Assembly (NCBI GenBank): GCA_026983855.1
Contig: JALSTE010000053.1
Coordinates: 1 to 22,345, forward strand
Direction of reading: 5' to 3'
DNA: 22,345 nt
Source of the DNA: Acidimicrobiia bacterium
Lineage (GTDB): Bacteria > Actinomycetota > Acidimicrobiia > Acidimicrobiales > Poriferisodalaceae
Shown here: positions 8,175 through 14,914 of the stretch, one piece after another
How the letters are laid out: each line of letters opens with the position of its first letter
How positions within the stretch are numbered: position 1 is the first letter of the stretch
Position numbers and translations under genes: made by a program
The notes under the pieces: model-generated
Databases searched by the model: none
Told to the model about the DNA's origin: nothing
Seen by the model: the letters and a program-made list of their open reading frames with translations, nothing else

Positions 8175-9122
8175 ATGACCGAAGTTCGAGACGTGATCAT
8201 CATCGGTTCGGGCCCCGCTGGGCTCACCGCCGCCATCTACGCCGCCCGGGCCCAGCTCAACCCGCTGGTGATCGAGGGGGCCCCCAGTTCCACCTCCGAC
8301 CAACCCGGAGGTCAGCTCATGCTCACCACCGAGGTCGAGAACTTTCCGGGGTTTCCCGAGGGCATCCAGGGTCCCGAGCTGATGGCGAACTTCCGGGCCC
8401 AGGCCGAACGTTTCGGAGCCGAGTTCATCACCGACAAGGTCACCCGGGTGGATTTCTCCCAACCACCGTTCGGAGCCTGGGTGGGCGACGACGAGTACCG
8501 ATCGAAGTCGGTGATCGTGTCCACCGGCGCCCGTTCCCTCATGCTCGGGCTGGAGGCCGAGGCCCGTCTCCTCGGCCATGGTCTGTCCACCTGCGCCACC
8601 TGTGACGGATTCTTCTTCCGCGGTCAGCACATCGGTGTGGTGGGCGGGGGGGACTCAGCCATGGAGGAGGCCCTGTTCCTGACCCGGTTCGCCGAGAAGG
8701 TAACCGTGATCCACCGACGGGATGAACTGAGGGCCTCCAAGATCATGCAGGAGCGGGCCCGCAACAATCCCAAGATCGAGTTCCTCTGGAACGCCACCGT
8801 CAGCGATCTCCTCGGTTCGGACAAGCTGGAGGGGGTCGAGGTTCGCGACACGGTCACCGGCCAGAAACGGATCCTGCCGCTGACGGGACTGTTCGTCGCC
8901 ATCGGTCACCGACCCAACACCGAATTGTTCGAAGGCCAGCTCGACCTACTGGACAACGGCTATCTCATGACCTTCGACAACCGCTCCAAAACGAGCGTCG
9001 AGGGGGTTTTCGCGTGTGGTGACGTCCAGGACGACTGGTACCGCCAGGCCATCACCGCCGCCGGATCGGGCTGCATGGCCGCCATCGACGCCGAACGTTG
9101 GCTCGAGGCCCAGGAGGGCTGA
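8175..9122 (+). CDS. trxB: Thioredoxin-disulfide reductase
   Basis: A 315-residue NADPH-dependent flavoprotein that reduces thioredoxin. The FAD-binding GSGPAG is at 11-16, the redox-active CATC pair is Cys140 and Cys143 (STCATCDGFFFRG), the NADPH-binding GGGDSA is at 157-162, and the second FAD motif is GVFACGDVQD near the C-terminus. Length and motif order are those of the low-molecular-weight bacterial enzyme. ATG at 8175 is preceded by GAGGAG (8158-8163), a good though slightly distant ribosome binding site. Thioredoxin follows 73 bases later; the pair next to a sigma/anti-sigma gene set matches the mycobacterial order. Confidence 0.98.
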   Translation: MTEVRDVIIIGSGPAGLTAAIYAARAQLNPLVIEGAPSSTSDQPGGQLMLTTEVENFPGFPEGIQGPELMANFRAQAERFGAEFITDKVTRVDFSQPPFGAWVGDDEYRSKSVIVSTGARSLMLGLEAEARLLGHGLSTCATCDGFFFRGQHIGVVGGGDSAMEEALFLTRFAEKVTVIHRRDELRASKIMQERARNNPKIEFLWNATVSDLLGSDKLEGVEVRDTVTGQKRILPLTGLFVAIGHRPNTELFEGQLDLLDNGYLMTFDNRSKTSVEGVFACGDVQDDWYRQAITAAGSGCMAAIDAERWLEAQEG

Positions 9123-9195
9123 CCGGGAATTTGACCCCACCCCGGCCGGTTGTCGCGGTTCGGGTACCATCAATAGCCGCCAAACAGGAGTGTCC

Positions 9196-9519
9196 ATGTC
9201 TGCAGGGATCGAGCATCTCACCGAAAACACCTTCGACGAACTAGTCGGTTCCTCGGACAAGGCGGTCATCGTCGACTTCTGGGCCGAGTGGTGCGGCCCG
9301 TGCAAGATGATCGCTCCGATCCTGGCCGAGATCGCCGATGAGCACGACAACATCGTCGTGGCCAAGGTCGACGTCGATTCCAACCCGGCCCTCGCCCAGC
9401 GGTACCAGGTGATGAGCATCCCCACCATGCTGGTGTTCAAGGACGGTGAGGTGGCCCGACGTCTGGTCGGCGCCAAGCCCAAGGGTGCCCTGGTCAAGGA
9501 GCTCGACGAATTCCTCTGA
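9196..9519 (+). CDS. trxA: Thioredoxin
   Basis: A 107-residue thioredoxin with the classical active site WAEWCGPCKM (Cys33, Cys36) and the cis-proline at about 76 (SIPTML). It reduces disulfides in cytoplasmic proteins and is itself reduced by the neighbouring TrxB. The frame is open upstream, but ATG 9196 gives the normal family N-terminus and has AGGAG at 9186-9190 with a 5-base spacer, so it is the start. A TACCAT at 9165-9170 upstream could be a -10 giving trxA its own promoter. The stop TGA (9517-9519) overlaps a CTG that is the probable start of the next gene. Confidence 0.98.
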   Translation: MSAGIEHLTENTFDELVGSSDKAVIVDFWAEWCGPCKMIAPILAEIADEHDNIVVAKVDVDSNPALAQRYQVMSIPTMLVFKDGEVARRLVGAKPKGALVKELDEFL

Positions 9520-10481
9520 TCCGCGCATTCGGGATCGGATCCTCGGGCGACCATGTGGTCGACCTGCAACGACGACTGACTGATCTGGGCTACGACGTGG
9601 GGTCCGTCGACGGTGATTTCGGGGAGCGGACCCGGGCGGCCGTCCGTGGATTCCAGGCCGATTCCGGATTGGACGCCGACGGCATCTGCGGACCCGACAC
9701 CTGGGCCTCCCTGATCGAGGCGGCCTACGTGCCTGGTTCCCGCCTCCTCTACACACAGTCCCCACCCATGAGGGGTGAGGACGTGGCCCAGCTCCAACGG
9801 GACCTGGCCGCCCTCGGATTCCCCGCCGGGCCGGCCAACGGGATATTTGCCGAGAGGACCGCCCGGGCCACGGCGGAGTTCCAGCGGAACGTCGGCCTGG
9901 TGCCCGATGGGGTGGTCGGACCCGAGACCCTCCGGGCCCTGGAACGACTGGGCCGGAGGGGGTTTCCGGCCGAGAGCGTGGTCCATGTTCTCCAAGAGCA
10001 GCAGTACCTGTTGTCCTCGGGATCTCTCGGGGCCATGAGAATCGTGATCGGGGAGAACGGTGGGATGAACACCCTCGCCGCCGCCGTACGCAGGACACTC
10101 AACGAGAGCGGTGCCCACGTGATCGTCACCGCCGATCCCAACTGGTCCAAACAGGCCGCCCAGGCCAACCAGTTCGGGGCCCAGCTGTTCATAGGCCTGC
10201 AGACCCGTCCCGATCAACGCCAGATCTGCTACTTCCGCTCCCGGAACTCGGTCTCGGTGGGCGGCCGCCATCTCGCCGCTCTCCTCGCCGAGCGGATCTC
10301 TCCCCTTCTGGGGCCGGTCACCACCACCGGTATGAGAATCGCCATCCTCCGGGAGACTCGCATGCCGGCCGTGCTGTGTCGCCTCGGCGGCGCGGACCGA
10401 CTGGTCCCGGCCAACGCCCGGGTGGCCTCCGCCATCGCCGCCTCGGTACGGTGCTGGACCGAACAGAGCCGGGGCGATTGA
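9516..10481 (+). CDS. CwlM-like protein: two peptidoglycan-binding domains plus degenerate amidase_3 domain
   Basis: The frame has no ATG, GTG or TTG before GTG 9555, yet the first repeat begins earlier: codons 9534-9554 read I-G-S-S-G-D-H before VVDLQRRLTDLGYDVG. I therefore extend it to the CTG at 9516, which overlaps the trxA stop (CTGA); this start is inferred, and GTG 9555 is the conservative choice. With the CTG the protein has 321 residues. Two PG_binding_1 repeats follow each other (LQRRLTDLGYDVGSVDGDFG and LQRDLAALGFPAG...NGIFAERT). The C-terminal part has the amidase_3 outline, but the zinc sites are gone: IVIGENGG replaces DPGHGG, QLFIGLQ lacks the second His, and PAVLCRLGG has Arg instead of Glu. 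There is no signal peptide, so it is cytoplasmic. This fits M. tuberculosis CwlM, a regulator of peptidoglycan precursor synthesis located at the same place after trxA. Confidence 0.83.
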   Translation: MIRAFGIGSSGDHVVDLQRRLTDLGYDVGSVDGDFGERTRAAVRGFQADSGLDADGICGPDTWASLIEAAYVPGSRLLYTQSPPMRGEDVAQLQRDLAALGFPAGPANGIFAERTARATAEFQRNVGLVPDGVVGPETLRALERLGRRGFPAESVVHVLQEQQYLLSSGSLGAMRIVIGENGGMNTLAAAVRRTLNESGAHVIVTADPNWSKQAAQANQFGAQLFIGLQTRPDQRQICYFRSRNSVSVGGRHLAALLAERISPLLGPVTTTGMRIAILRETRMPAVLCRLGGADRLVPANARVASAIAASVRCWTEQSRGD

Positions 10482-10537
10482 TCGAATCGTCTCTGTCCAG
10501 GCAGGTCCCCACGGGGCTGGGGGGCAGATTCCAGCCT

Positions 10538-10567
10538 TTCCCACAGGTTTGACCACAGCCTGTGGAC
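10538..10567. promoter_or_regulatory. DnaA-box-like cluster between the CwlM-like gene and parB
   Basis: Three DnaA-box-like 9-mers lie close together: TTTCCCACA (10537-10545), TTGACCACA (10549-10557) and, reversed, TGTGGACAC (10561-10569), whose complement GTGTCCACA is one base from TTGTCCACA. CCACAGG (10541-10547) and CCTGTGG (10559-10565) also form an inverted repeat. The 30-base block is 25/30 identical to the one at 17172-17201 upstream of dnaA. DnaA binding is inferred. Confidence 0.5.
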
Positions 10568-10668
10568 ACTCTACTTCGAGTTAACGGGTGGACCTGTTAT
10601 CTCAAGCTCAGGTAGACGATGAGACTGTCCTGCTCGTAGCGCCATCAATCTCACGAGAGGTACCCATG

Positions 10669-10696
10669 AGTGATGATTTTCGGCCTCATCATCACT
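10669..10696. repeat. 9-base inverted repeat in the convergent gap, possible bidirectional terminator
   Basis: AGTGATGAT (10669-10677) is followed after a 10-base loop by its exact complement ATCATCACT (10688-10696), then TTT. It lies between the 3' ends of two converging genes. The stem is AT-rich for this genome, so it could be a terminator or a protein-binding palindrome. Confidence 0.4.
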
Positions 10697-10735
10697 TTGG
10701 GACGACTATCCGACTCCTTGTGCCAGTGCAAATTT

Positions 10736-10754
10736 CTCATTCGCTCTGAATGAG
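10736..10754 (-). terminator. Hairpin over the parB stop codon
   Basis: CTCATTC (10736-10742) and GAATGAG (10748-10754) pair perfectly around a 5-base loop. The TGA of parB (10737-10739) is inside the stem. On the minus strand it is followed by AAATTT, a poor U-tract, so a weak terminator is possible but uncertain. Confidence 0.3.
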
Positions 10755-11624
10755 GAGGAATATTCGTTCCAGATCGTCCAGAGTGGCGAAGTCAATGGTG
10801 ATTCGCCCTTTTCGGGTTCCCATCTGAACTCTCACCGTGGTCGCCAGGCGCTCGGCCAGGAGCTCCTCCAACTCCAACAGGGCCGCGGGCCGGACTCCAC
10901 CCACCGAATCCCCGGAATCGTCTTGGGCCGGTGTCGGCTCAGGTGTGTCGGAGGACCCACCCGCCGCATCACGAACCAGGGCCTCGACGGCCCGTACCGA
11001 CATCCCCTCCGAGACGACTCGCTCGGCCAGGCTCTCCTGGTCCTCCCGGGCCGCCAGGCCCAGAAGAGCCCGGGCATGGCCGGCACTCAACTCTCCTCCG
11101 GCCACCAATTTCTGAACCTTGGGCGGTAGCTGCAGGAGTCTCAGGGTGTTGGAGATCGCGGCCCGGGAGCGTCCGAGGCGTCGCCCCAGATCGTCATGGG
11201 TCAATCCGAAGTCCTCTATCAACTGCCGGTAGGCGGCCGCCTCCTCCAGGGGGTGAAGGTCCTCACGATGAATGTTCTCCACCACCGCCCGGGCCAGCGA
11301 ACCCACGTCATCGATATCGCGAACCACCGCCGGCAAGGTCCGGAGTCCGGCCCGACGGGCGGCCCGGAACCGTCGCTCCCCCGCCACCAGTTCGTAGCTG
11401 CCCGGCTCAGTCTCCCTCACCAGAACCGGCTGCAGTACTCCCAATTCTCTAATAGAATCGGCTAGCGACTGTAGTGCCTCTTCGTCGAAGTGATGCCGGG
11501 GCTGATACTCATTGGCCACGATGTGATCAAGGGGAATTTCCCTGAACACCGCTGACGACGAAGTTGCGTTGTCGGTGGGTATGAGAGCCTCAAGACCCCG
11601 CCCGAGGCCGCCCGGTCTGGCCAT
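10737..11624 (-). CDS. parB: Chromosome partitioning protein ParB (parS-binding CTPase)
   Basis: A 295-residue ParB. The start at 11624 gives the family N-terminus MARPGGLGRGLEALIP; the frame is open 17 codons further upstream but those residues are not conserved. The ParB/Srx CTPase domain shows EIPLDHIVANEYQPR, ADSIRELGVLQPVLV and the CTP-binding GERRFRAARRAG. A helix-turn-helix region follows (LGRRLGRSRAAISNTLRLLQLP), then a low-complexity Asp/Pro linker and a short C-terminal dimerisation domain (RITIDFATLDDLERIFLLI). ParB loads on parS sites, two of which lie upstream of parA in this window, and organises the origin region for segregation by ParA. It is 105 bases downstream of parA and is transcribed in the same direction, so an operon is likely. 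Confidence 0.97.
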   Translation of the reverse strand: MARPGGLGRGLEALIPTDNATSSSAVFREIPLDHIVANEYQPRHHFDEEALQSLADSIRELGVLQPVLVRETEPGSYELVAGERRFRAARRAGLRTLPAVVRDIDDVGSLARAVVENIHREDLHPLEEAAAYRQLIEDFGLTHDDLGRRLGRSRAAISNTLRLLQLPPKVQKLVAGGELSAGHARALLGLAAREDQESLAERVVSEGMSVRAVEALVRDAAGGSSDTPEPTPAQDDSGDSVGGVRPAALLELEELLAERLATTVRVQMGTRKGRITIDFATLDDLERIFLLIQSE

Positions 11625-11654
11625 CAGTGAGCACCCGGCCCACTGGTGACCCCG

Positions 11655-11683
11655 AAGCAAGGTACTGGAAAGCAAGGTGCTGG
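11655..11683. repeat. 14-base direct repeat in the parA-parB gap
   Basis: AAGCAAGGTACTGG (11655-11668) is followed after one base by AAGCAAGGTGCTGG (11670-11683), one mismatch. It lies just upstream of parB on the minus strand. A role in translation or in ParB autoregulation cannot be told. Confidence 0.6.
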
Positions 11684-11729
11684 CCGCCCGTACTCAATCT
11701 CCTTCTGAATCCAAACCCGCTCGGGCGGT

Positions 11730-12497
11730 TCACGCCTGGGCATCACTGACCTCCTTGGCAAGCTCGCGATAGGCGATGGCCCCTCGACTGATCGGGTCGA
11801 AGACGGTGATCGGCTGTCCGAAGGAGGGTGCCTCGGAGAGCCTCACCGTCCTGGGTACCACCGTGCGGCAGACACGATCACCGAAGTGCCGCCGGACCTC
11901 GGTGGCAACCTGGTCGGAGAGTTTCGTACGAGCGTCGTACATGACCAGAATTATGGCCGATATCTCCAGGGTGGGATTCAGATTCTGCTGGACCATCTTG
12001 ATGTTGCCCAGGAGTTGCCCCACCCCTTCCAGGGCGTAGTACTCACACTGGATGGGAATGATGATCTCCGACGCCGCGGCCATGGCGTTGACCGTGAGTA
12101 GCCCGAGTGATGGTGGGCAGTCGATGAAGATGAAGTCGAAGTCATCTGCGATCTCATCCACAGCCTGTTTGAGCTTCAGCTCGCGGGAGAACATCGGTAC
12201 CAGTTCAATCTCGGCCCCAGCCAGGTCGAGGGATGCCGGGGCCAGGAAGAGGTGCCGTACCGAGGTCACCTCAATACAGTCATCCAGGCTCGCCTCACCA
12301 ACCAGGACATCATAGATGGATGTTTCCAACGACCTGGGGTCGATTCCCACCCCCGTGGTCGAATTGCCCTGAGGATCCAGATCTACGAGCAGGGTGCGAT
12401 GGCCCAGTTCGGCCAAGGCGGCCGAGAGATTGACCGACGTGGTGGTCTTCCCGACCCCCCCCTTCTGATTGGCGATGGCGATGATACGTGCGGTCAT
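11730..12497 (-). CDS. parA: Chromosome partitioning ATPase ParA (Soj)
   Basis: A 255-residue ParA/MinD-type ATPase from ATG 12497 (MTARIIAIANQKGGVGKTT). The deviant Walker A KGGVGKTT is at 12-19 with both signature lysines, Walker A' is in LLVDLDPQGNSTTG, and Walker B is FIFIDCPPSLGLLTV. It forms ATP-dependent dimers on DNA that pull ParB-parS complexes apart. Two earlier in-frame ATGs exist: 12530 has a better-spaced GAGGG upstream, and would add 11 residues. I keep 12497 because the family usually begins a few residues before the KGG motif. It is first in the parA-parB pair and faces a 520-base gap carrying parS sites, so ParB could influence its expression. Confidence 0.96.
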   Translation of the reverse strand: MTARIIAIANQKGGVGKTTTSVNLSAALAELGHRTLLVDLDPQGNSTTGVGIDPRSLETSIYDVLVGEASLDDCIEVTSVRHLFLAPASLDLAGAEIELVPMFSRELKLKQAVDEIADDFDFIFIDCPPSLGLLTVNAMAAASEIIIPIQCEYYALEGVGQLLGNIKMVQQNLNPTLEISAIILVMYDARTKLSDQVATEVRRHFGDRVCRTVVPRTVRLSEAPSFGQPITVFDPISRGAIAYRELAKEVSDAQA

Positions 12498-12617
12498 CCG
12501 CTCCCCGTGCTTCGTGCCGAGCGCGCTCATGCCCGCCCTCATGGTCACGATGGTGGCGAAGGGCAGGGCCACAGTCAAGGACCCTCGGCGGGTTTATTCC
12601 CGGGTCGGGCTGGGCCC

Positions 12618-12633
12618 GGTTTCACGTGGAACT
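12618..12633. promoter_or_regulatory. parS: parS site 1
   Basis: GGTTTCACGTGGAACT has the CACGTG core and the GTTTCAC half of the consensus TGTTTCACGTGAAACA, matching 13 of 16 positions. It lies about 120 bases upstream of parA. ParB is expected to load here. Confidence 0.85.
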
Positions 12634-12859
12634 GGGCCGGCGCATCCTTGCGGCCATCCAACGACCTCCGACTTGGACACCACTCCACCCAGAGATCCCC
12701 GGCGCCGGACGATAGCCAGTTTCTCCGACGCCTGCGCTCTGACGCCCGGCAATCCACCACACCACCTGGTTGTAGAGGATCCGGTGACCCCCGACTCGTC
12801 GGTCCTCCAATAAGTGAGCTCATGACGGCGATGAGCGAGTGCCGTCCCACGGGGTCAGA

Positions 12860-12972
12860 GAAGCCGGGGCGGTGTGGGCGGACAGCACATCGAAGAGTCC
12901 CGGCCTGCGGTTCCACGTGGAACGGGAAGCCGGGGCGGTGTGGGCGGACAGCACATCGAAGAGTCCCGGCCT
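12860..12972. repeat. Perfect 47-base direct repeat flanking a parS site
   Basis: Copies at 12860-12906 and 12926-12972 are identical (start GAAGCCGGGG, end AGTCCCGGCCT). The 19-base spacer is almost entirely the parS palindrome. The repeat ends carry GCCGGG and CCCGGC, so each copy could fold back weakly. The arrangement is not explained by coding. Confidence 0.9.
12909..12924. promoter_or_regulatory. parS: parS site 2
   Basis: It contains the perfect 14-base palindrome GTTCCACGTGGAAC, close to the general parS consensus (CACGTG core, GTT/AAC ends). It sits exactly between the two 47-base repeats. Together with the site at 12618 it makes a small parS cluster about 6 kb from the origin. Confidence 0.88.
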
Positions 12973-13016
12973 TACGACTCAGGGGGTACGGGGAACTCAC
13001 CCTCTCCCGTGGCCGA

Positions 13017-13685
13017 TCAGAACAACGGCCGCCGCCGGCTGCGTCCCTCCGGTCTGGGGATGTCCTCGGACAACTCCCCGGTGCGCTCCAGCAGGGTCCA
13101 CGCCGGCCGGCCCGTTGAATGCTCCACCAGCTCCAGACCCAGCTTCAGCAGACCGAGCCTCTCCCAAATTCGGCCTCCCGGGGGGTCGGTCACCAGGAGG
13201 TGACCGCCGAGACCGAGGAAGCCGACCCCGCACTCCGCCGTGGTGGCCGGGGGACCGAAGCCCCGGGCCACGACCAAATCGAATTGCCCACGAAGATCCG
13301 GTTGGTGGGCCAGCGACTCAGCCGATCCACACACCACGGAAACATCGGCCTTCTCCGAATCACCCTCTGTCCCCCCAGGTCGCGCTACCCGGAGGGCCGT
13401 CACCGCCGATCGCAGAAATTCACATCGGCGCTCGGATCGATCGAGGAGTACGACCCTCGACCACGACATTTCAGCCAGGAGCACCAACCCCGGTATACCC
13501 CCACCGGAACCGAGGTCGAGTAGGGAGCCGTCCCCGATCCGGGCTCCCATCGCCGATGACTCAATCGTCTTCGCCAGTACCCGGGCCTGTTCGATGTGTT
13601 CGGCCACCGCCCCGGGCCCCAAAAAGCCGAGACGGCGGGACCTCTCCAGCTGTTGCCGGAGGATCCCGCCGTCATCGTCCACCAT
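13017..13685 (-). CDS. rsmG: 16S rRNA (guanine-N7) methyltransferase RsmG (GidB)
   Basis: A 222-residue SAM-dependent methyltransferase that modifies the G527-equivalent position in 16S rRNA, close to the streptomycin site. The SAM-binding motif I is LLDLGSGGGIPGLVLL, followed by LLDRSERRCEFL and the catalytic-region segment DLVVARGFGPP. Length fits the family (about 205-240). The ATG lies at 13685, 29 bases downstream of khpB on the same strand, so it is probably in the rpmH-to-rsmG operon. Its end faces the parS region, which likely marks the operon end. Confidence 0.96.
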   Translation of the reverse strand: MVDDDGGILRQQLERSRRLGFLGPGAVAEHIEQARVLAKTIESSAMGARIGDGSLLDLGSGGGIPGLVLLAEMSWSRVVLLDRSERRCEFLRSAVTALRVARPGGTEGDSEKADVSVVCGSAESLAHQPDLRGQFDLVVARGFGPPATTAECGVGFLGLGGHLLVTDPPGGRIWERLGLLKLGLELVEHSTGRPAWTLLERTGELSEDIPRPEGRSRRRPLF

Positions 13686-13714
13686 GAATCCGCTAATTGG
13701 TCTCTGCCACTCGT

Positions 13715-14878
13715 CTACTCGTCAGTGGGTACCAGAACCACCCGACGGCGGGGGTCATCACCCACGGAGATGGTGTCCACGCCTTCGATCTCGTTGGCGG
13801 TGTCGTGAACCACCTTGCGATCGGCGGCACTCATGGGCTCCAGGGCCACCTCGATGCCCCCTGCTCGCGCCTTCTCCGCCATCTCCTCCACGAACTTGGC
13901 CAGCTCCGCTCGACGGAATTCACGATATCCGGCCACGTCAAGACGGAGGCGGGCTCGCGGACCAGCACCCGCCTTGCGTTGCAGAACTGTCTTGGTCACC
14001 TCGTGCAGGGCCATCAGGGTGTCGCCACCGGGTCCGATGAGGAATCCCAGGTCCGAGCCATCGATCGCGACCTCGATGCGGTCCTCGTCGATTTCCACCA
14101 CCCGGGCCTGACCCGATGCCTCGTACTCCTTGACCAGGCCGTCGAGAAAATCGACGATCACCTGGCCCTGCTCCTCCAAGGTCATTTCCTCGGTCACGGT
14201 TGCTGCCTCCTTGTCCCCCCCGGTCGGGGGAGAGTATCTACGGGTTCGACGACGGACGCCGTTGTTGGTTGTTACTTCTAATGTCGAAGTAGGGGAGGTC
14301 GGGGTCCCCGCTACTTCTGATTTCAAAGCGGACTCCTCGACCCTACTTTCTGCTTGGGAGTCGGGAGCGCCGGCCTGCTTGACCTTCGAACGCGAGGCAC
14401 CTCCACGCCGGCGACGACGGGTACGACCCGAACCAGCCTTGGCCGACCCGCTCCCCGAACCACCAGCACCGTTCCCGGAACGACCCGAACCAGCCTTGGC
14501 CGACGTACCGACGCCACGGGTGCGGCGGGTGGTCTTCTGAGTCGATGGGGGAGTGGAGGTCGGGCCCGACCCTGACTCCGATCCGCTGTCAGAGGTCCGC
14601 TTCGTCGCTCCGCCCTTACCTCCGGAGCGGGCCCGGCGGCCATTGGCGCGGGAGGAACGGGCCGATCGCTCCCTGCCCGGTCTCTCCCGTTTCGGCCGGG
14701 GCTTGCGGGGCTTCACCCGGGCCCTCACCCGGGCGGAGCTGCGCCTCAGTCCCAGGAGTCTCTTCTGAGGCTCGGCCAGTACCTCGATTTCGGCGTCACT
14801 GGCATCCACACCCAGCCGATCGAGGGCCTTTTCCCTGGCCTGGGCGACCGTGGCGGCCGTGATCTCGACCCATTCCAC
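13715..14878 (-). CDS. khpB: RNA-binding protein KhpB/Jag with an unusually long basic linker
   Basis: A 387-residue protein, clearly longer than usual actinobacterial Jag proteins (around 190 residues in mycobacteria). Order: Jag-N domain (about 1-52, EITAATVAQAREKALDRLGV to EPQKRLLGL), a disordered linker of about 180 residues rich in Arg, Lys, Ser and Gly, a KH domain (FLIGPGGDTLMALHEV with a GxxG loop), and an R3H domain (ADRKVVHD gives the R-x3-H motif). KhpB binds RNA, usually with KhpA, and affects cell division and elongation in Gram-positives. The linker holds a 57-base duplicated unit (see repeat). Start is GTG 14878, reading MEWVEI. It lies between yidC (36 bases upstream) and rsmG, the normal place for jag. 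Confidence 0.93.
   Translation of the reverse strand: MEWVEITAATVAQAREKALDRLGVDASDAEIEVLAEPQKRLLGLRRSSARVRARVKPRKPRPKRERPGRERSARSSRANGRRARSGGKGGATKRTSDSGSESGSGPTSTPPSTQKTTRRTRGVGTSAKAGSGRSGNGAGGSGSGSAKAGSGRTRRRRRGGASRSKVKQAGAPDSQAESRVEESALKSEVAGTPTSPTSTLEVTTNNGVRRRTRRYSPPTGGDKEAATVTEEMTLEEQGQVIVDFLDGLVKEYEASGQARVVEIDEDRIEVAIDGSDLGFLIGPGGDTLMALHEVTKTVLQRKAGAGPRARLRLDVAGYREFRRAELAKFVEEMAEKARAGGIEVALEPMSAADRKVVHDTANEIEGVDTISVGDDPRRRVVLVPTDE
14423..14504. repeat. 25-base perfect repeat inside the khpB linker
   Basis: Identical 25-base copies at 14423-14447 and 14480-14504 (period 57 bases, 19 codons). On the minus strand they encode the SAKAGSGR motif twice. It is a multiple of three, so the duplication kept the frame and lengthened the basic linker. 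Confidence 0.85.
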
Positions 14879-14914
14879 TAGATGTGAACCCTTTCCCTCG
14901 GGGAACGCTGCATC

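Larger units (their letters stand above)
12498..13016. other. parA-rsmG intergenic region with parS sites and repeats
   Basis: About 520 bases without a credible gene. It holds two parS-like palindromes (12618-12633 and 12909-12924) and a perfect 47-base direct repeat (12860-12906 and 12926-12972). Open frames crossing it on both strands are the by-product of high GC; the minus frame 12575-13000 simply translates the repeat twice. The parA promoter should lie here but I could not place it with confidence. Confidence 0.7.

Noticed and set aside
10111..10126. CACGTG inside the CwlM-like gene as a third parS
   Set aside because: Only the 6-base core fits; the flanks do not resemble GTTTC/GAAAC and the position is coding.
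12860..12972. CRISPR-like repeat unit
   Set aside because: Only two repeats, with a 19-base parS palindrome as spacer and no cas genes.
12575..13000. Minus-strand open frame of 141 codons in the parA-rsmG gap
   Set aside because: It translates the 47-base repeat and both parS sites (repeating FHV), has no family resemblance and no ribosome site; best read as non-coding partition DNA.
13240..14040. Plus-strand open frames over rsmG and khpB
   Set aside because: Pro/Ser/Arg-rich shadows of clearly recognisable minus-strand genes.
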